Source: Saccharum officinarum (lineage: Eukaryota > Streptophyta > Magnoliopsida > Poales > Poaceae). From it: a stretch of 64,000 nt of DNA. The position numbers and the translations under genes are program-made. The stretch covers positions 11,636,214 to 11,700,213 of the forward strand of contig CM036188.1 of the NCBI GenBank assembly GCA_020631735.1, given 5' to 3'. The notes below the pieces were generated by a model. That model was given only the letters and a program-made list of their open reading frames with translations. It was not told the origin of the DNA and searched no databases. This document shows, piece after piece, positions 55,520 through 64,000 of this stretch (positions are counted from its first letter, which is position 1; every line of letters starts with the position of its first letter).

Positions 55520-58500
55520 CTACACTCCTATCCTCTTATGATTCTTCCATTGATGGGAACCAAAGAGTTGTAGCGCCACACCTTCCAAATGTCTGCAGCC
55601 TTCTTTCATCATTCTTCCATCTTCCTCTTTAGACAGCAAGGACCATTGCTTGATCCAAAAAGTCCCCCTCAAAATTACCTGCAAGTAAGAGTTAACAACT
55701 AAATTTTGGAACACTGCATCATTTCTATTCAACCATAAGACCCAACATATGGCCGCTATTCCCACTAAATTTGATTTCTTAGCCCTGGAGCAAATCTCGT
55801 TATCCAAGATCCAAACATGTGAGAGGTACTTTTTGGTGGTTGAATGTTAAAGGTGATGAACAATGTGTTCCAAACAAATCTAGCCACACGACAATCAAAA
55901 AAAAAGATGTTAAATGTTTTCTTCCAAGCCACAGAGATTACACTTAAAATCTCCTTTCCATCTTCTCTTCAGTAAATTATCTTTTATTAAAATTGCCCCT
56001 CCTTTTAAGTACCATAGAAAAATTTTAATTTTCAGAGGCAATTTTGCTTTCCAGAACACTTATTTCCCATAAATTTTCTCACTTTTCATTATTTATCTAT
56101 ATATCGATTGTATTGAGAAAACTCTGTTTTTTTATTTGCCAAATAAAGTTATCTTTGTCATTGTTCAGATTCACCGGTAGCACTAAAGAGACTAGCTTGA
56201 TCCACTCTTTTAGTCTCTCCCCCGCTATTCCCCGTCTAAACGAAATATTCAGCGGAGTTGAACTAAGCACGCTAGCTACTTAAACCCCTTTTTTCCTCAC
56301 TATCCTGTATAGGTCCGGGAACTTCCGCATTAGCGGTTGTTGATCAATCCACACATCCTCCCAAAACCTTGTTTAGTGACCACTATTTACCTTGAACCTT
56401 CCGTGTTGAAGTAACAGTTCCTTCACCTCCATCAATCCTGACCAGAAGTGTGAATGTCCTGGGCGTTTTTCTATTTGAGACAAGCATTTGTCCTTGACAT
56501 ACTTCTTCCTAAGTACATCTTGCCATAAGCCATCTTCATTAAAGAGCTTGAACAACCATTTACTAAGTAAACACTTGTTCTGAATTTCCAAGTCTAGGTT
56601 CCCAATCCCCCCATGCATCTTGGCTTACAAAGTATACTCCATTTTGCTAACCTGTACTTCTTCTTATGTTCATCACACTGCTAGAAAAACCTGGACCGAT
56701 AGTAATCCAGCCTTTTCTGCACCCCTTTAGGGATGGCAAAAAAGGACATCATGAACATCGGTAGACTTGATGGGACCGAATTGATCAACACTAATCTGCC
56801 CCCCAAGGAAAGAAGCTTCCCTTTCCAACTACTAAGTTTTTTTTTCAAAAAACGCTCTTCTATTGAACTCCAGTGTTTGTTGGAAAGCTTCCGGTAATGC
56901 ATTGGGATACCTAAGTATCTGAAGGGGAAGCTCCCCTCTACACAACTGAACAGCTCCACATATTCCTTGCCTCTGTCTTTAGCCCCACCGAAATAGAACA
57001 ATTCACTTTTATGAAAATTGATTTTCAAGCCTCACAATTTTTCGAAGGCTACCAATACTAGTTTTAGATTTCTCGCCCCCTCTAAGTCATCCTCCATAAA
57101 CAATATTGTGTCGTCTGCATACTACATAACGGACATCCCATCATCAAATAGATTAGGTACCAAGCCTCTGAACTGTCCATCGTTCTTTGCTCTCAAAACA
57201 AGAATGGCCAGCATATCCGCAACCAAATTAAAAAGGATAGGTGAGAGGGGATCCCCCTGTCCAAGTCCTTTACTGGTTTGGAAGTTATGACCAGTTTCTT
57301 CATTCACTTTGATCCCCACACTTCCTCGTCTCACCACCTCTTCAATCCATTTACACCAAACAGGTGAAAAGCCCTTCATTTAAGAGTCTGCTGTTCAAAT
57401 GACCAATTGACTTTGTCATAAGCCTTTTCAAAGTCCAATTTTAGTATCACATCATTCTTCTTCTTCTTGTGCAGCTCATGAATTGTTTCATGCAAAATCA
57501 CAACTCCTTCCAAAATGTTTCTTCCTGGCATAAAAGCAGTTTGCGACTATCTCACTACTTTGTCAGCCACAACAGTTAGCCTATTAGCCAAGACCTTTGT
57601 AAAGATCTTAAAGCTCACATTGAGCATACAGATAGGCCTATACTGCTAGATTTGTTTGACTTCCTTTTGTTTTGGAATCAAAGTGATTGTGCCAAAGTTA
57701 AGGTTGAAAAGGGGCAGATTACCAGCGTGGAACTCTCGAAACATGGCCACTAGGTCATCTTTAATTAGAGCCCAAAACACTTGGTAGAACTCCGTCGGAA
57801 AGCCATCAGGGCCTGGTGCCTTATTATGTTTCATTTGGAAAATGGCTTCTCTTACTTCTTTTTCCGTAAACGCTTCAGTTAACAGCTTATTTTCTCCCTC
57901 ATTAATCTAAGGAATATCATTTGTTTGTGATTCATCAAGGGAGAAGGAATTTCTCTGTGATGACCCAAACAAATCCTTATAATACTTTGTTATGAAAAAT
58001 TTTAAGTTTTCCTTCCCTTCGATCACTTCCCCTTCTTGTTCTAACTGAAAAATTCTTGTTTTCCTTCTCTTTCCATTGGCCACCATGTGAAAATATTTAG
58101 TATTATTATCTCCTTCTAGCAGATCCTTGGTCTTTGCCCTTTGAAACCATTTGATTTCTTCCTCCCATAGCGACTGTGTGATCCTTTCCTTCACACTTTG
58201 CTTCAGGTTGAGCTCTTTCTGGCTCAAAATCTGGGCTTCTGCTTTTATATCCAGTTCCCCAGCTAGCCAAAATAGCTCCTCCTTTTCTCTTCTAAAATTC
58301 CCAATCACGTTTTCTGCCCATCCTATCAAAAACTGCCTTAATCTTCTAATCTTATTCTGTCATTTCTTCATTGGGGTAGATTCATAATTTACACTCTTCC
58401 AGATCCTTTCAACTGTTCCAAAAAATCTTTCTAGAGGAACAAGCTAAGTTCAAATTTGAACTCAGGTTGGCCGCCCCTGTGTACCCTCTCACCGGTGCTA

Positions 58501-59185
58501 AGAAGCAGGGGAGTGTGGTCTGAGATTTCCCTATTCAGTGCATCAACAGTGACAAGGGGAAATTTTTGTTCCCACTCCATGCTGGCCAGCACACTATCTA
58601 ATTTTTCATAAGTTGGTACACTTTTGGAACTGGCCCAAGTGAATTTTCTTCCCGACATTTCGATCTCCCTTAAATTTAAACCATTTATAATGGCATTAAA
58701 TAAGAAGGGCCATCGATCGTCATAGTTATCATTATTTTTCTCATTTGGGTTTCTATTTATATTAAAGTCTCCGCCGACCAGTAGAGGGAGAGACTTTTCT
58801 GCATGCTCATCTAACTCAGTTAAGAATTTTTCCTTAAACTCTGGTTGAGCAGCTCCATATACCTCCACTAAACACCAGTGAAAATCATCATCCCTATTTC
58901 TAAGGTGAAACTTGATAAAGAAGTCCCCCTCCTCTATTTCCAACATCGCACACATCCAGATTGACTCCTAGTAGCATACCTCCTAACCTTCCATGTGGTT
59001 CAGTCCAGTGCCACACAAAATTCCTTCCACCACAATATCTATCAAGGTCTGCCTCTGTGAAATACTTTTTACCGGTTTCTAAGAGCACAATAAAAATCTA
59101 GTCCATGCTCTCTTGAAGCAATACTCAAAATTTTGGTTTTAGCCAAGTCGCGAAGACCTCTGCTATTCCAAAAAAATCCCCTCAT
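55520..59185 (-). pseudogene. LINE ORF2 (endonuclease, RT, zinc-binding C-terminus), broken
   Basis: ORF2 begins at ATG 59185 (MRGFFWNSRGLRD), the typical APE endonuclease start. The EN part continues to 58431 (LVGGDFNI, and SDHTPLL at its end). A linker (57907-58329: TKYFHMVANGKRR) leads to RT: KAPGPDGFPTEFYQ (57646-57834), GLGQGDPLSPILFNL and YADD (57122-57379 and just below), and PFRYLGIPM (56681-57028). The C-terminal zf-RVT-like part (GNLDLEIQNKCLLSKWLFKL, 56373-56618; CWVLWLNRNDAVF, 55520-55807) ends the frame. A TAG stands directly before the YADD, and stops or shifts occur between most blocks. Confidence 0.85.
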
Positions 59186-59846
59186 TTCTCACTAATCTTA
59201 TTAATCCTAACCTTCAACTTTCTTGAAGCCCTTTTTCTTGACGTCTTGGCGCCTGGCTTCCTTTGAACAGTTTTAAAGTCACTACTTAGGCGATAACTGT
59301 CATCATCGAAAATTTCTTCCATTAGATCCCCACACAAAAACTCTAGCCCTTTCCTCTCAAAACTCTCTGAATCAACAGACTCACTATCCGAAAACTCCAC
59401 CTCCCCTGTCCCCCAAACAAAGCAAGGTTTTTCACTAACTAAATCCCCTTCAACTAAGTTCTGAACATTCATCTCAAAAGAACTCTTGTTATTATTGCCC
59501 ACCCTTAAACCCAAAGCCCACAGGTTATCTACAGCATTTGATAGGGATAGTAAACAAGTTGGATCAGTCAGAATGTTACCTCTATTGCATTCCAGGTTCC
59601 TGGACTGCACCAGGGGCTCCTCCCGCACCAAGGTATGTTCAGCCGCCACACCAGCAGTCACGGACTTGCCCTGGTCGGGGACTGCACGACCTCTGGAATC
59701 AGCGCCGCATCCACGAACTTTGCATCAGCAGGTCCGTTCGGAGCCACCAGCAATCTGCGTCCCTCCCCTTCCATTTCAGCATCCTTTTCTGAATCTTTTC
59801 CCAATTCTTCAATCTGATCAGCTACTGTGTTCTCCTCGACATCCAT
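59182..59846 (-). pseudogene. LINE ORF1 C-terminal remnant
   Basis: Two overlapping frames (59658-59846, then 59182-59661) read as one acidic, basic-tailed protein (KRASRKLKVRINKISEK) with one frameshift near 59658. Its stop TGA overlaps the ORF2 ATG as ATGA. No zinc knuckle remains in view. ORF1 of plant LINEs is an RNA-binding gag-like protein; identity here rests on position and the ATGA overlap. Confidence 0.5.
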
Positions 59847-60584
59847 CGCAACCTCCCCAACTGAAAGGTCTTGATGGCTAGAGGGGGGTGAATAGCCTTT
59901 TAAAAATTTCTACAAAGACAAGATAAACAAGTTTATCAACATAACAAATAGCGAGATGCGAGTTTTGCTTAGCCTACGGTGTGTTTGCAAGCCACCTATC
60001 CAATTCACAATTCTAGTGTATTCGCACTCAACCACACAAGTCAAACCGCACAACTTAGCTTACAACTAAAGCTAACTAGCTACATAAGCTAAGAGGTAAA
60101 CTAACAAGCTAGCAAGGTAACTAAGAAAATAATACAAGAGAGAGTTAGAAGGGTATCACTGAGGGGCGAAGTATTGAACCAACCAATCAATATGATCAAG
60201 AGATGAATTCCACAATACACAACCACCGGGATCGATTAGTCACAATAAGAAAGTGATGACACAAGATTTATCCCGAGGTTCACATGCTTGCCGGCACGCT
60301 AGTCCCCGTTGTGTCCCTCTTCACCACGTGGTTCGGTGGCTAATCGGTCACACACCGAGCCTCTCAAAAGGCGCCACAAGAACCTACCAAATGGCAAAAT
60401 GTTGCAAATGACACGAGCAATCCACTAACGTTGCCTTTGGCGCTTCACCGAGGTAGGCACAAACCTCTCACAATCACCGGAGGTGGCCAAGAACAATCAC
60501 CAACTCTTACCAACGCCTCTAAGCTGCTCCAAGCCGTCTAGGTGGCAGCAACCACCAAGAGAAATAAGAATCCCGCAGCAAATC

Positions 60585-61325
60585 TGTAACGCCCCAGAGT
60601 CCAAATGGCTCAGATCCACTCTGCACGCTGAATGAACCACACCTCCTACCATCCCACTTACGCTTTCGTTCTCGCTTCACGTAAAAGGATTAACCCGGGG
60701 GATGGTGAGATGGACTCTAGAAGCCTTATATATTGGTCTATCCCACTCTAAACAACCAAGGTAGGACTAAACTCTCCACAATATCTCATAACAGTCACAT
60801 GGGCCACTATGGGCCAAATTCCAAATTGGGCCGGGTGTGACATACACCCCCCCCCTCAAAGAACCCGATGTCCTCGTCGGGCCCAACATACCCACAATCA
60901 GGCAAACGATAACCAAGAACGTTCCCTCTTAGCACATGCGACCGTGCGCCCAGTGCCGGCACATGTGCCATGCCGTGCACTCCGCAGAGCTTACACGCGC
61001 AATGAACCCCATGTCCAGCCCTGGCCCGCACGCACCCGTGGCTGCGAAGGTCGGCTCTGATACCATTTTGTAACGCCCCAGAGTCTAAACGGCTCAGATC
61101 CACTCTGCACGCTGAATGAACCACACCTCCTACCATCCCACTTACGCTTTTGTCCTCGCTTCACGTAAAAGGATTAACCCGGGGATGGTGAGATGGACTC
61201 TAGAAGCCTTATATGTTGGTCTATCCCACTCTAATCAACCAAGGTGGGACTAAACTCTCCACAATATCTCATAACATTCACATGGGCCACTATGGGCCAA
61301 ATTCCAAATTGGGCCGGGTGTGACA
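60585..61325 (-). mobile_element. TRIM (741 bp miniature LTR element) in E5 LTR
   Basis: Direct repeats at 60585-60842 (258 bp) and 61069-61325 (257 bp) are near identical, with plus-strand ends TGTAACGCC and GGTGTGACA. The target duplication AAATC is at 60580-60584 and 61326-61330. On the minus strand the 226-bp interior starts with a PBS TGGTATCAGAGCC (61053-61065) and ends with a long G-run PPT (plus-strand CACCCCCCCCCCTC from 60844). It encodes nothing and must move by enzymes in trans. Short ORFs at 60807-61136 are chance. Confidence 0.9.
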
Positions 61326-61506
61326 AAATCAACCACCAAGTGCCAGCTAGATGCAATCTCACAATGCAAATGCACTTGGATCACTCAATCTCACTTAGAA
61401 TATGCAAAGAAGCAAGAGAGATGAGTAGGATGGGAGTTGCTTAGCTCAAAATGCTCATAAGTATGTCAAAGAATGCAAGAGAGAGAGCTTTGAGCCGGCC
61501 AACGAG

Positions 61507-61514
61507 TATTTATA
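61507..61514 (-). promoter_or_regulatory. TATA box of E5 LTR
   Basis: TATAAATA on the minus strand lies about 50 bp downstream of the E5 palindrome cluster, the same layout as E1. Confidence 0.65.
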
Positions 61515-61565
61515 GACGTACCCCTTCGAATATAGCCGTTAGACACTTGAAATAGCTGCAGTCAC

Positions 61566-61952
61566 GCTGACCGAACGTGGTGGTCGCGCGGACCAGACGC
61601 GCAGGTGCGTACACCACCCATGCGCGAAGCATGACCGGACGCGCTGGTTGAATTGACCGAACGCGCGACGCTCGACTGGACACGCTGGTCCCAGAACTGA
61701 TCGGACGCGCTGGTCAAGCCGAGCAACGCTCCAGCGAAGCAGCGACCGGACGCGCACGCTAGTCGCACCAGATGCCACAGTGCCAGCGTCTGGTTGGAGT
61801 CCCGTAAGCTCCCTCAACAACCGGACACGTCCGGTCGATCGTGACCGGACACACCACCGCGTCCATCAGAGAACCAAGACACGGACACACGCTGAGCACT
61901 GACCAGACGCGTCCGGTCACACAGAGACCACGTCTGGTCCAGCGTCCGGTCA
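61566..61952. promoter_or_regulatory. Decayed palindrome cluster in E5 LTR
   Basis: This is the same module as at 17291-17815, with many CpG sites changed to TpG or CpA (CCAGACGCG, CCGGACACG, GTCTGGT). The companion motif survives as TCCCGTAAGCTCC (61800-61812). The final segment (GACCAGACGCGTCCGGTCAC...) aligns with 17765-17820 base by base. Confidence 0.75.
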
Positions 61953-62455
61953 CCACTGTGACCTCTGTTCGCCTCCGTTTGATTCACCCTTTCACATATG
62001 AGCTAGACTAAGTATATGTGACACTTTAGCACATGTTTTAGCTCGTGAAACAACATGTGACAACGCCTCTAAAACTCGACATTGGCGTAAAGGAAAGTAG
62101 GCGTTTCAATTCCTTGAAAACGCCTGAATCTCGCCTCGCAAGCTCGGCAGGAGGGAGAGAGGACCCCAAACCCTCTCTGCTGCTCAAACTCCAACGCCAT
62201 CGCAAATGTGCTAACACCACCAAGTGATCACGTCATGTGCGAGTGTGTTAGCATTTTCACAATCATTTTTTGAGGCATTATTAGTTCTATCCAAATGCAT
62301 ATGATTATGAAATGCACACCTAGAGGCACTTAGGAGTTCAATAGCCACGTCATTCCCCTCTTTATAGTACGACTATCTATCCTATAATGTAACCACACCC
62401 ACTAGGTGTCTTGGTTACTAAAACACAACCCTTAAGCATATACCTTTGCCTTCAT

Positions 62456-63265
62456 AGTGTCTCTCCTTTTCCTTGCCCCATATACTTTCTTCTTCATGAA
62501 CCTTCCCATCTTGTGCACAAGGAGGGCCATGGTCTCATCATCGAATGGATCATCATCATCGCTATCCACCTTGCTCTTGCCCTTAGAAGATGAAGCCTTG
62601 AATGCAATGGGCTTCTCTTGCTTGACATTGATCTCTTTCTTCTCATCTTCATCTTCATCATCATCATATTGAGCATCAGTTATGACATCTCCAAGCACTT
62701 GGTTTGGAGTCACCTTGTCCAAACTCTCTCTTTGGATCATCTTCCTCAAGATAGCAAACTTCTTAGGTAAGTTCATCAAGAACTTATGTGAGAAGTCCTT
62801 GTCCTTGACATCTTCTCCTAGGCTCTTGAGATCATTGACAATAACTTGTAGCCTATAGAACATCTCCGGTATGGACTCATCATCCTTCATCTTGAAGCTT
62901 GCAAACTTATCCTTGAGCATATAGAGCTTGGCACTCTTTACCGTTGAAGTGCCCTTATATGTTTCCTCTAATCTTGTCCACACTTCACTTGCCATCTCAA
63001 GATCCTTGATTTGCTCAAAGACCTTTGTATCAATCCTATTGTAGAGAGTGTTGAGAGCCATAGTGTTGCATTAGTTGTTGATGCGATCATTGTTGGTGAG
63101 GTTGTCGGGATCAATGATAGCATAGTCATGATGTGTCACCTCCCAAACCTTCTCATTAATAGAGCCAAGATATTGCTTCATCTTTCTTTTCCAATGATCA
63201 AAAGATGATACACCATCAAAGAATGGAGGCTTGCCCCCGACATGGTTGAACACAACTTGAGTCAT
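62456..63265 (-). pseudogene. gag: E5 gag, N-terminal remnant with a stop
   Basis: ATG at 63265. The copia gag core is clear (FFDGVSSFDHWKRKMKQYLGSI, SFKMKDDESIPEMFYRLQVI, FSHKFLMNLPKKF), resembling the E1 gag. A TAA interrupts the frame after DRINN at about 63071-63073 (one C-to-T change from CAA would explain it), and the same frame continues to about 62456 (GRFMKKKVYGARKRRD), where it runs into LTR sequence. The zinc knuckles, coiled coil and all of pol are gone. Confidence 0.85.
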
Positions 63266-63305
63266 CTTACACCGAGGTTGTTAAACCTTACAAATGGTGA
63301 CCATG

Positions 63306-63317
63306 GCTCCGATATCA
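63306..63317 (-). promoter_or_regulatory. E5 primer binding site (mutated)
   Basis: The minus strand reads TGATATCGGAGC, one base off the TGGTATCGGAGC of E1 and E3 (G to A), 2 bp after the LTR end. Confidence 0.75.
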
Positions 63318-63319
63318 CT

Positions 63320-64000
63320 TGAAAGGTCTTGATGGCTAGAGGGGGGTGAATGGCCTTTTAAAAATTTCTACAAAGACAAGCTAAACAAGTTTATCAATAT
63401 AACAAATAGCGAGATGCGAGTTTTGCTTAGCCTACGGTGTGTTTGCAAGCCACCTATCCAATTCACAATTCTAGTATATTTACACTCAACCGCATAAGTC
63501 AAACTGCACAACTTAGCTTACAACTAAAGCTAACTAGCTACACAAGCTAAGAGCTAAACTAACAAGCTAGCAAGGTAACTAAGAAAATAATACAAAAGAG
63601 AGTTAGAAGGGTATCACCGAGGGGCGAAGTATTGAGCCAACCAATCAATATGATCAACAGATGAATTACACAATACACAACCACCGAGATCGATTAGTCA
63701 CAATAAGAAAGTGATGACACAAGATTTATCCCGAGGTTCACGTGCTTGCCAGCACGCTAGTCCCCGTTGTGTCCCTCTTCACCACGTGGTTCGGTGGCTA
63801 ATTGGTCACACACGAGCCTCTCAAAAGGCGTCACAAGAACCTACCAAATGGTAAAAGGTTACAAATGACACGAGCAATCCACTAACATTGCCTTTGGCGC
63901 TTCGCTGAGGTAGGCACAAACCCCTCACAATCACCGGAGGTGACCAAGAACAATCACCAACTCTTGCCAATGCCTCCAAGTTGCTCCAAGCCATCTAGGT
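63320..64000 (-). repeat. E5 5' LTR, partial
   Basis: It matches 59862-60540 with many substitutions and is cut by the window end before the palindrome cluster. Confidence 0.9.

Larger units (their letters stand above)
35678..56565. repeat. Second copy of 14724-35577 (probable unmerged contig overlap)
   Basis: Every element in 14724-35577 recurs here in the same order and orientation, at an offset that drifts only from about 20954 to 20988 through small indels. Identity is near complete in the middle, with a few substitutions (26685 C against 47633 T; 27383 G against 48331 A; 29643 C against 50595 T). Indels cluster at the two ends next to the gap. Confidence 0.9.
55328..59861 (-). mobile_element. 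Plant L1-type LINE, 5' end cut by E5
   Basis: On the minus strand the 3' end is a short A-run (T-run 55328-55333) preceded by GTTTTATTCCTTAATT. It carries ORF1 and ORF2 remnants in order. The 5' side is interrupted at 59861 by the E5 LTR; the rest, if any, lies beyond the window. Many stops and shifts show it is long dead. Confidence 0.85.
59862..62455 (-). repeat. E5 3' LTR, interrupted by a TRIM and truncated
   Basis: The text follows the E1 LTR (CGGTAAGC-type start, clustered palindromes, TTCGCCTCCGTTT, GCCTCGCAAGCTCGGC, GTGCTAACACCACCAAGTG). It stops near 62455 in the segment TATACCTTTGCCTT, where E1 continues for about 230 bp more. There it joins gag directly. A TATA box on the minus strand lies at 61507-61514. 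Confidence 0.8.
59862..64000 (-). mobile_element. E5: internally deleted Sirevirus remnant
   Basis: A minus-strand relative of E1. The left (3') LTR starts at 59862 with TGAAAGGTCTTGATGG, the right (5') LTR starts at 63320 with the same bases. Between them only part of gag remains; pol, the PPT and the inner end of the left LTR are lost. The LINE bases next to it are CCAAC (59857-59861); the partner target copy is off the window. The LTRs differ at many sites, so E5 is older than E1-E3. Confidence 0.88.

Noticed and set aside
14724..56565. True 20.9 kb segmental tandem duplication
   Set aside because: Round 100-N gap, error-rich contig ends, unrelated breakpoints and shared LTR-specific bases make unmerged overlap more likely.
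59486..59881. 131-codon plus-strand ORF
   Set aside because: Antisense to the LINE ORF1 remnant and running into the E5 LTR.
60807..61136. 109-codon ORF in the TRIM
   Set aside because: It spans the PPT, interior and part of an LTR of a 741-bp TRIM; such elements are non-coding.

Overview
This is a stretch of grass-type nuclear DNA made almost entirely of nested retrotransposons. I see no intact host gene. Two large Ty1-copia elements of the Sirevirus type, a long-LTR non-autonomous element, a TRIM, a MITE and a plant LINE all fit a large, repeat-rich Poaceae genome. The families and the CCGGACGCGTCCGG-type LTR palindromes suggest a panicoid or andropogonoid grass, but the species cannot be told from sequence alone. 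For reference below: E1 = minus-strand Sirevirus (off the left edge to 18467); E2 = 9.5 kb element inserted in the E1 gag (5685-15216); E3 = plus-strand Sirevirus (20375-33718, seen again at 41322-54690); E5 = minus-strand Sirevirus remnant (59862 to beyond the right edge).

Layout. 1-18467: E1, with 3' LTR fragment, polypurine tract, pol, gag and 5' LTR; its gag is split by E2, which carries a perfect 5-bp target duplication (GCCAT). 18468-19421: remnant of an older Gypsy-like LTR into which E1 had jumped. 19422-20374: low-copy DNA with a MITE. 20375-33718: E3 with TSD CCAGC, gag, pol, and a third ORF that sits behind its own internal TATA box. 33719-35577: low-copy DNA, then the 3' part of a LINE. 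35578-35677: exactly 100 Ns. 35678-56565: a second, nearly identical copy of 14724-35577. 56566-59861: the rest of the broken LINE. 59862-64000: E5, with a TRIM (60585-61325, TSD AAATC) inside its left LTR.

The 20.9 kb repeat on either side of the 100-N gap looks like two overlapping contigs, or two haplotypes, that were not merged. Homopolymer deletions pile up towards both contig ends, and both copies share LTR-specific substitutions. Elements in the second copy should therefore not be counted as extra insertions.

The most interesting biology is of two kinds. First, several Sirevirus LTRs carry a dense cluster of CCGGACGCGTCCGG-like palindromes 25-50 bp upstream of a TATA box. In E3 the same module occurs again inside the element, after pol, in front of a TATA box, a GC-rich leader, a possible intron and an 817-codon third ORF. 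This suggests a second, co-regulated transcription unit. Second, both E2 LTRs carry the 5' end of a host gene that I recognise as WASH-complex strumpellin, with introns retained, directly behind a TATA box and an F-box fragment.
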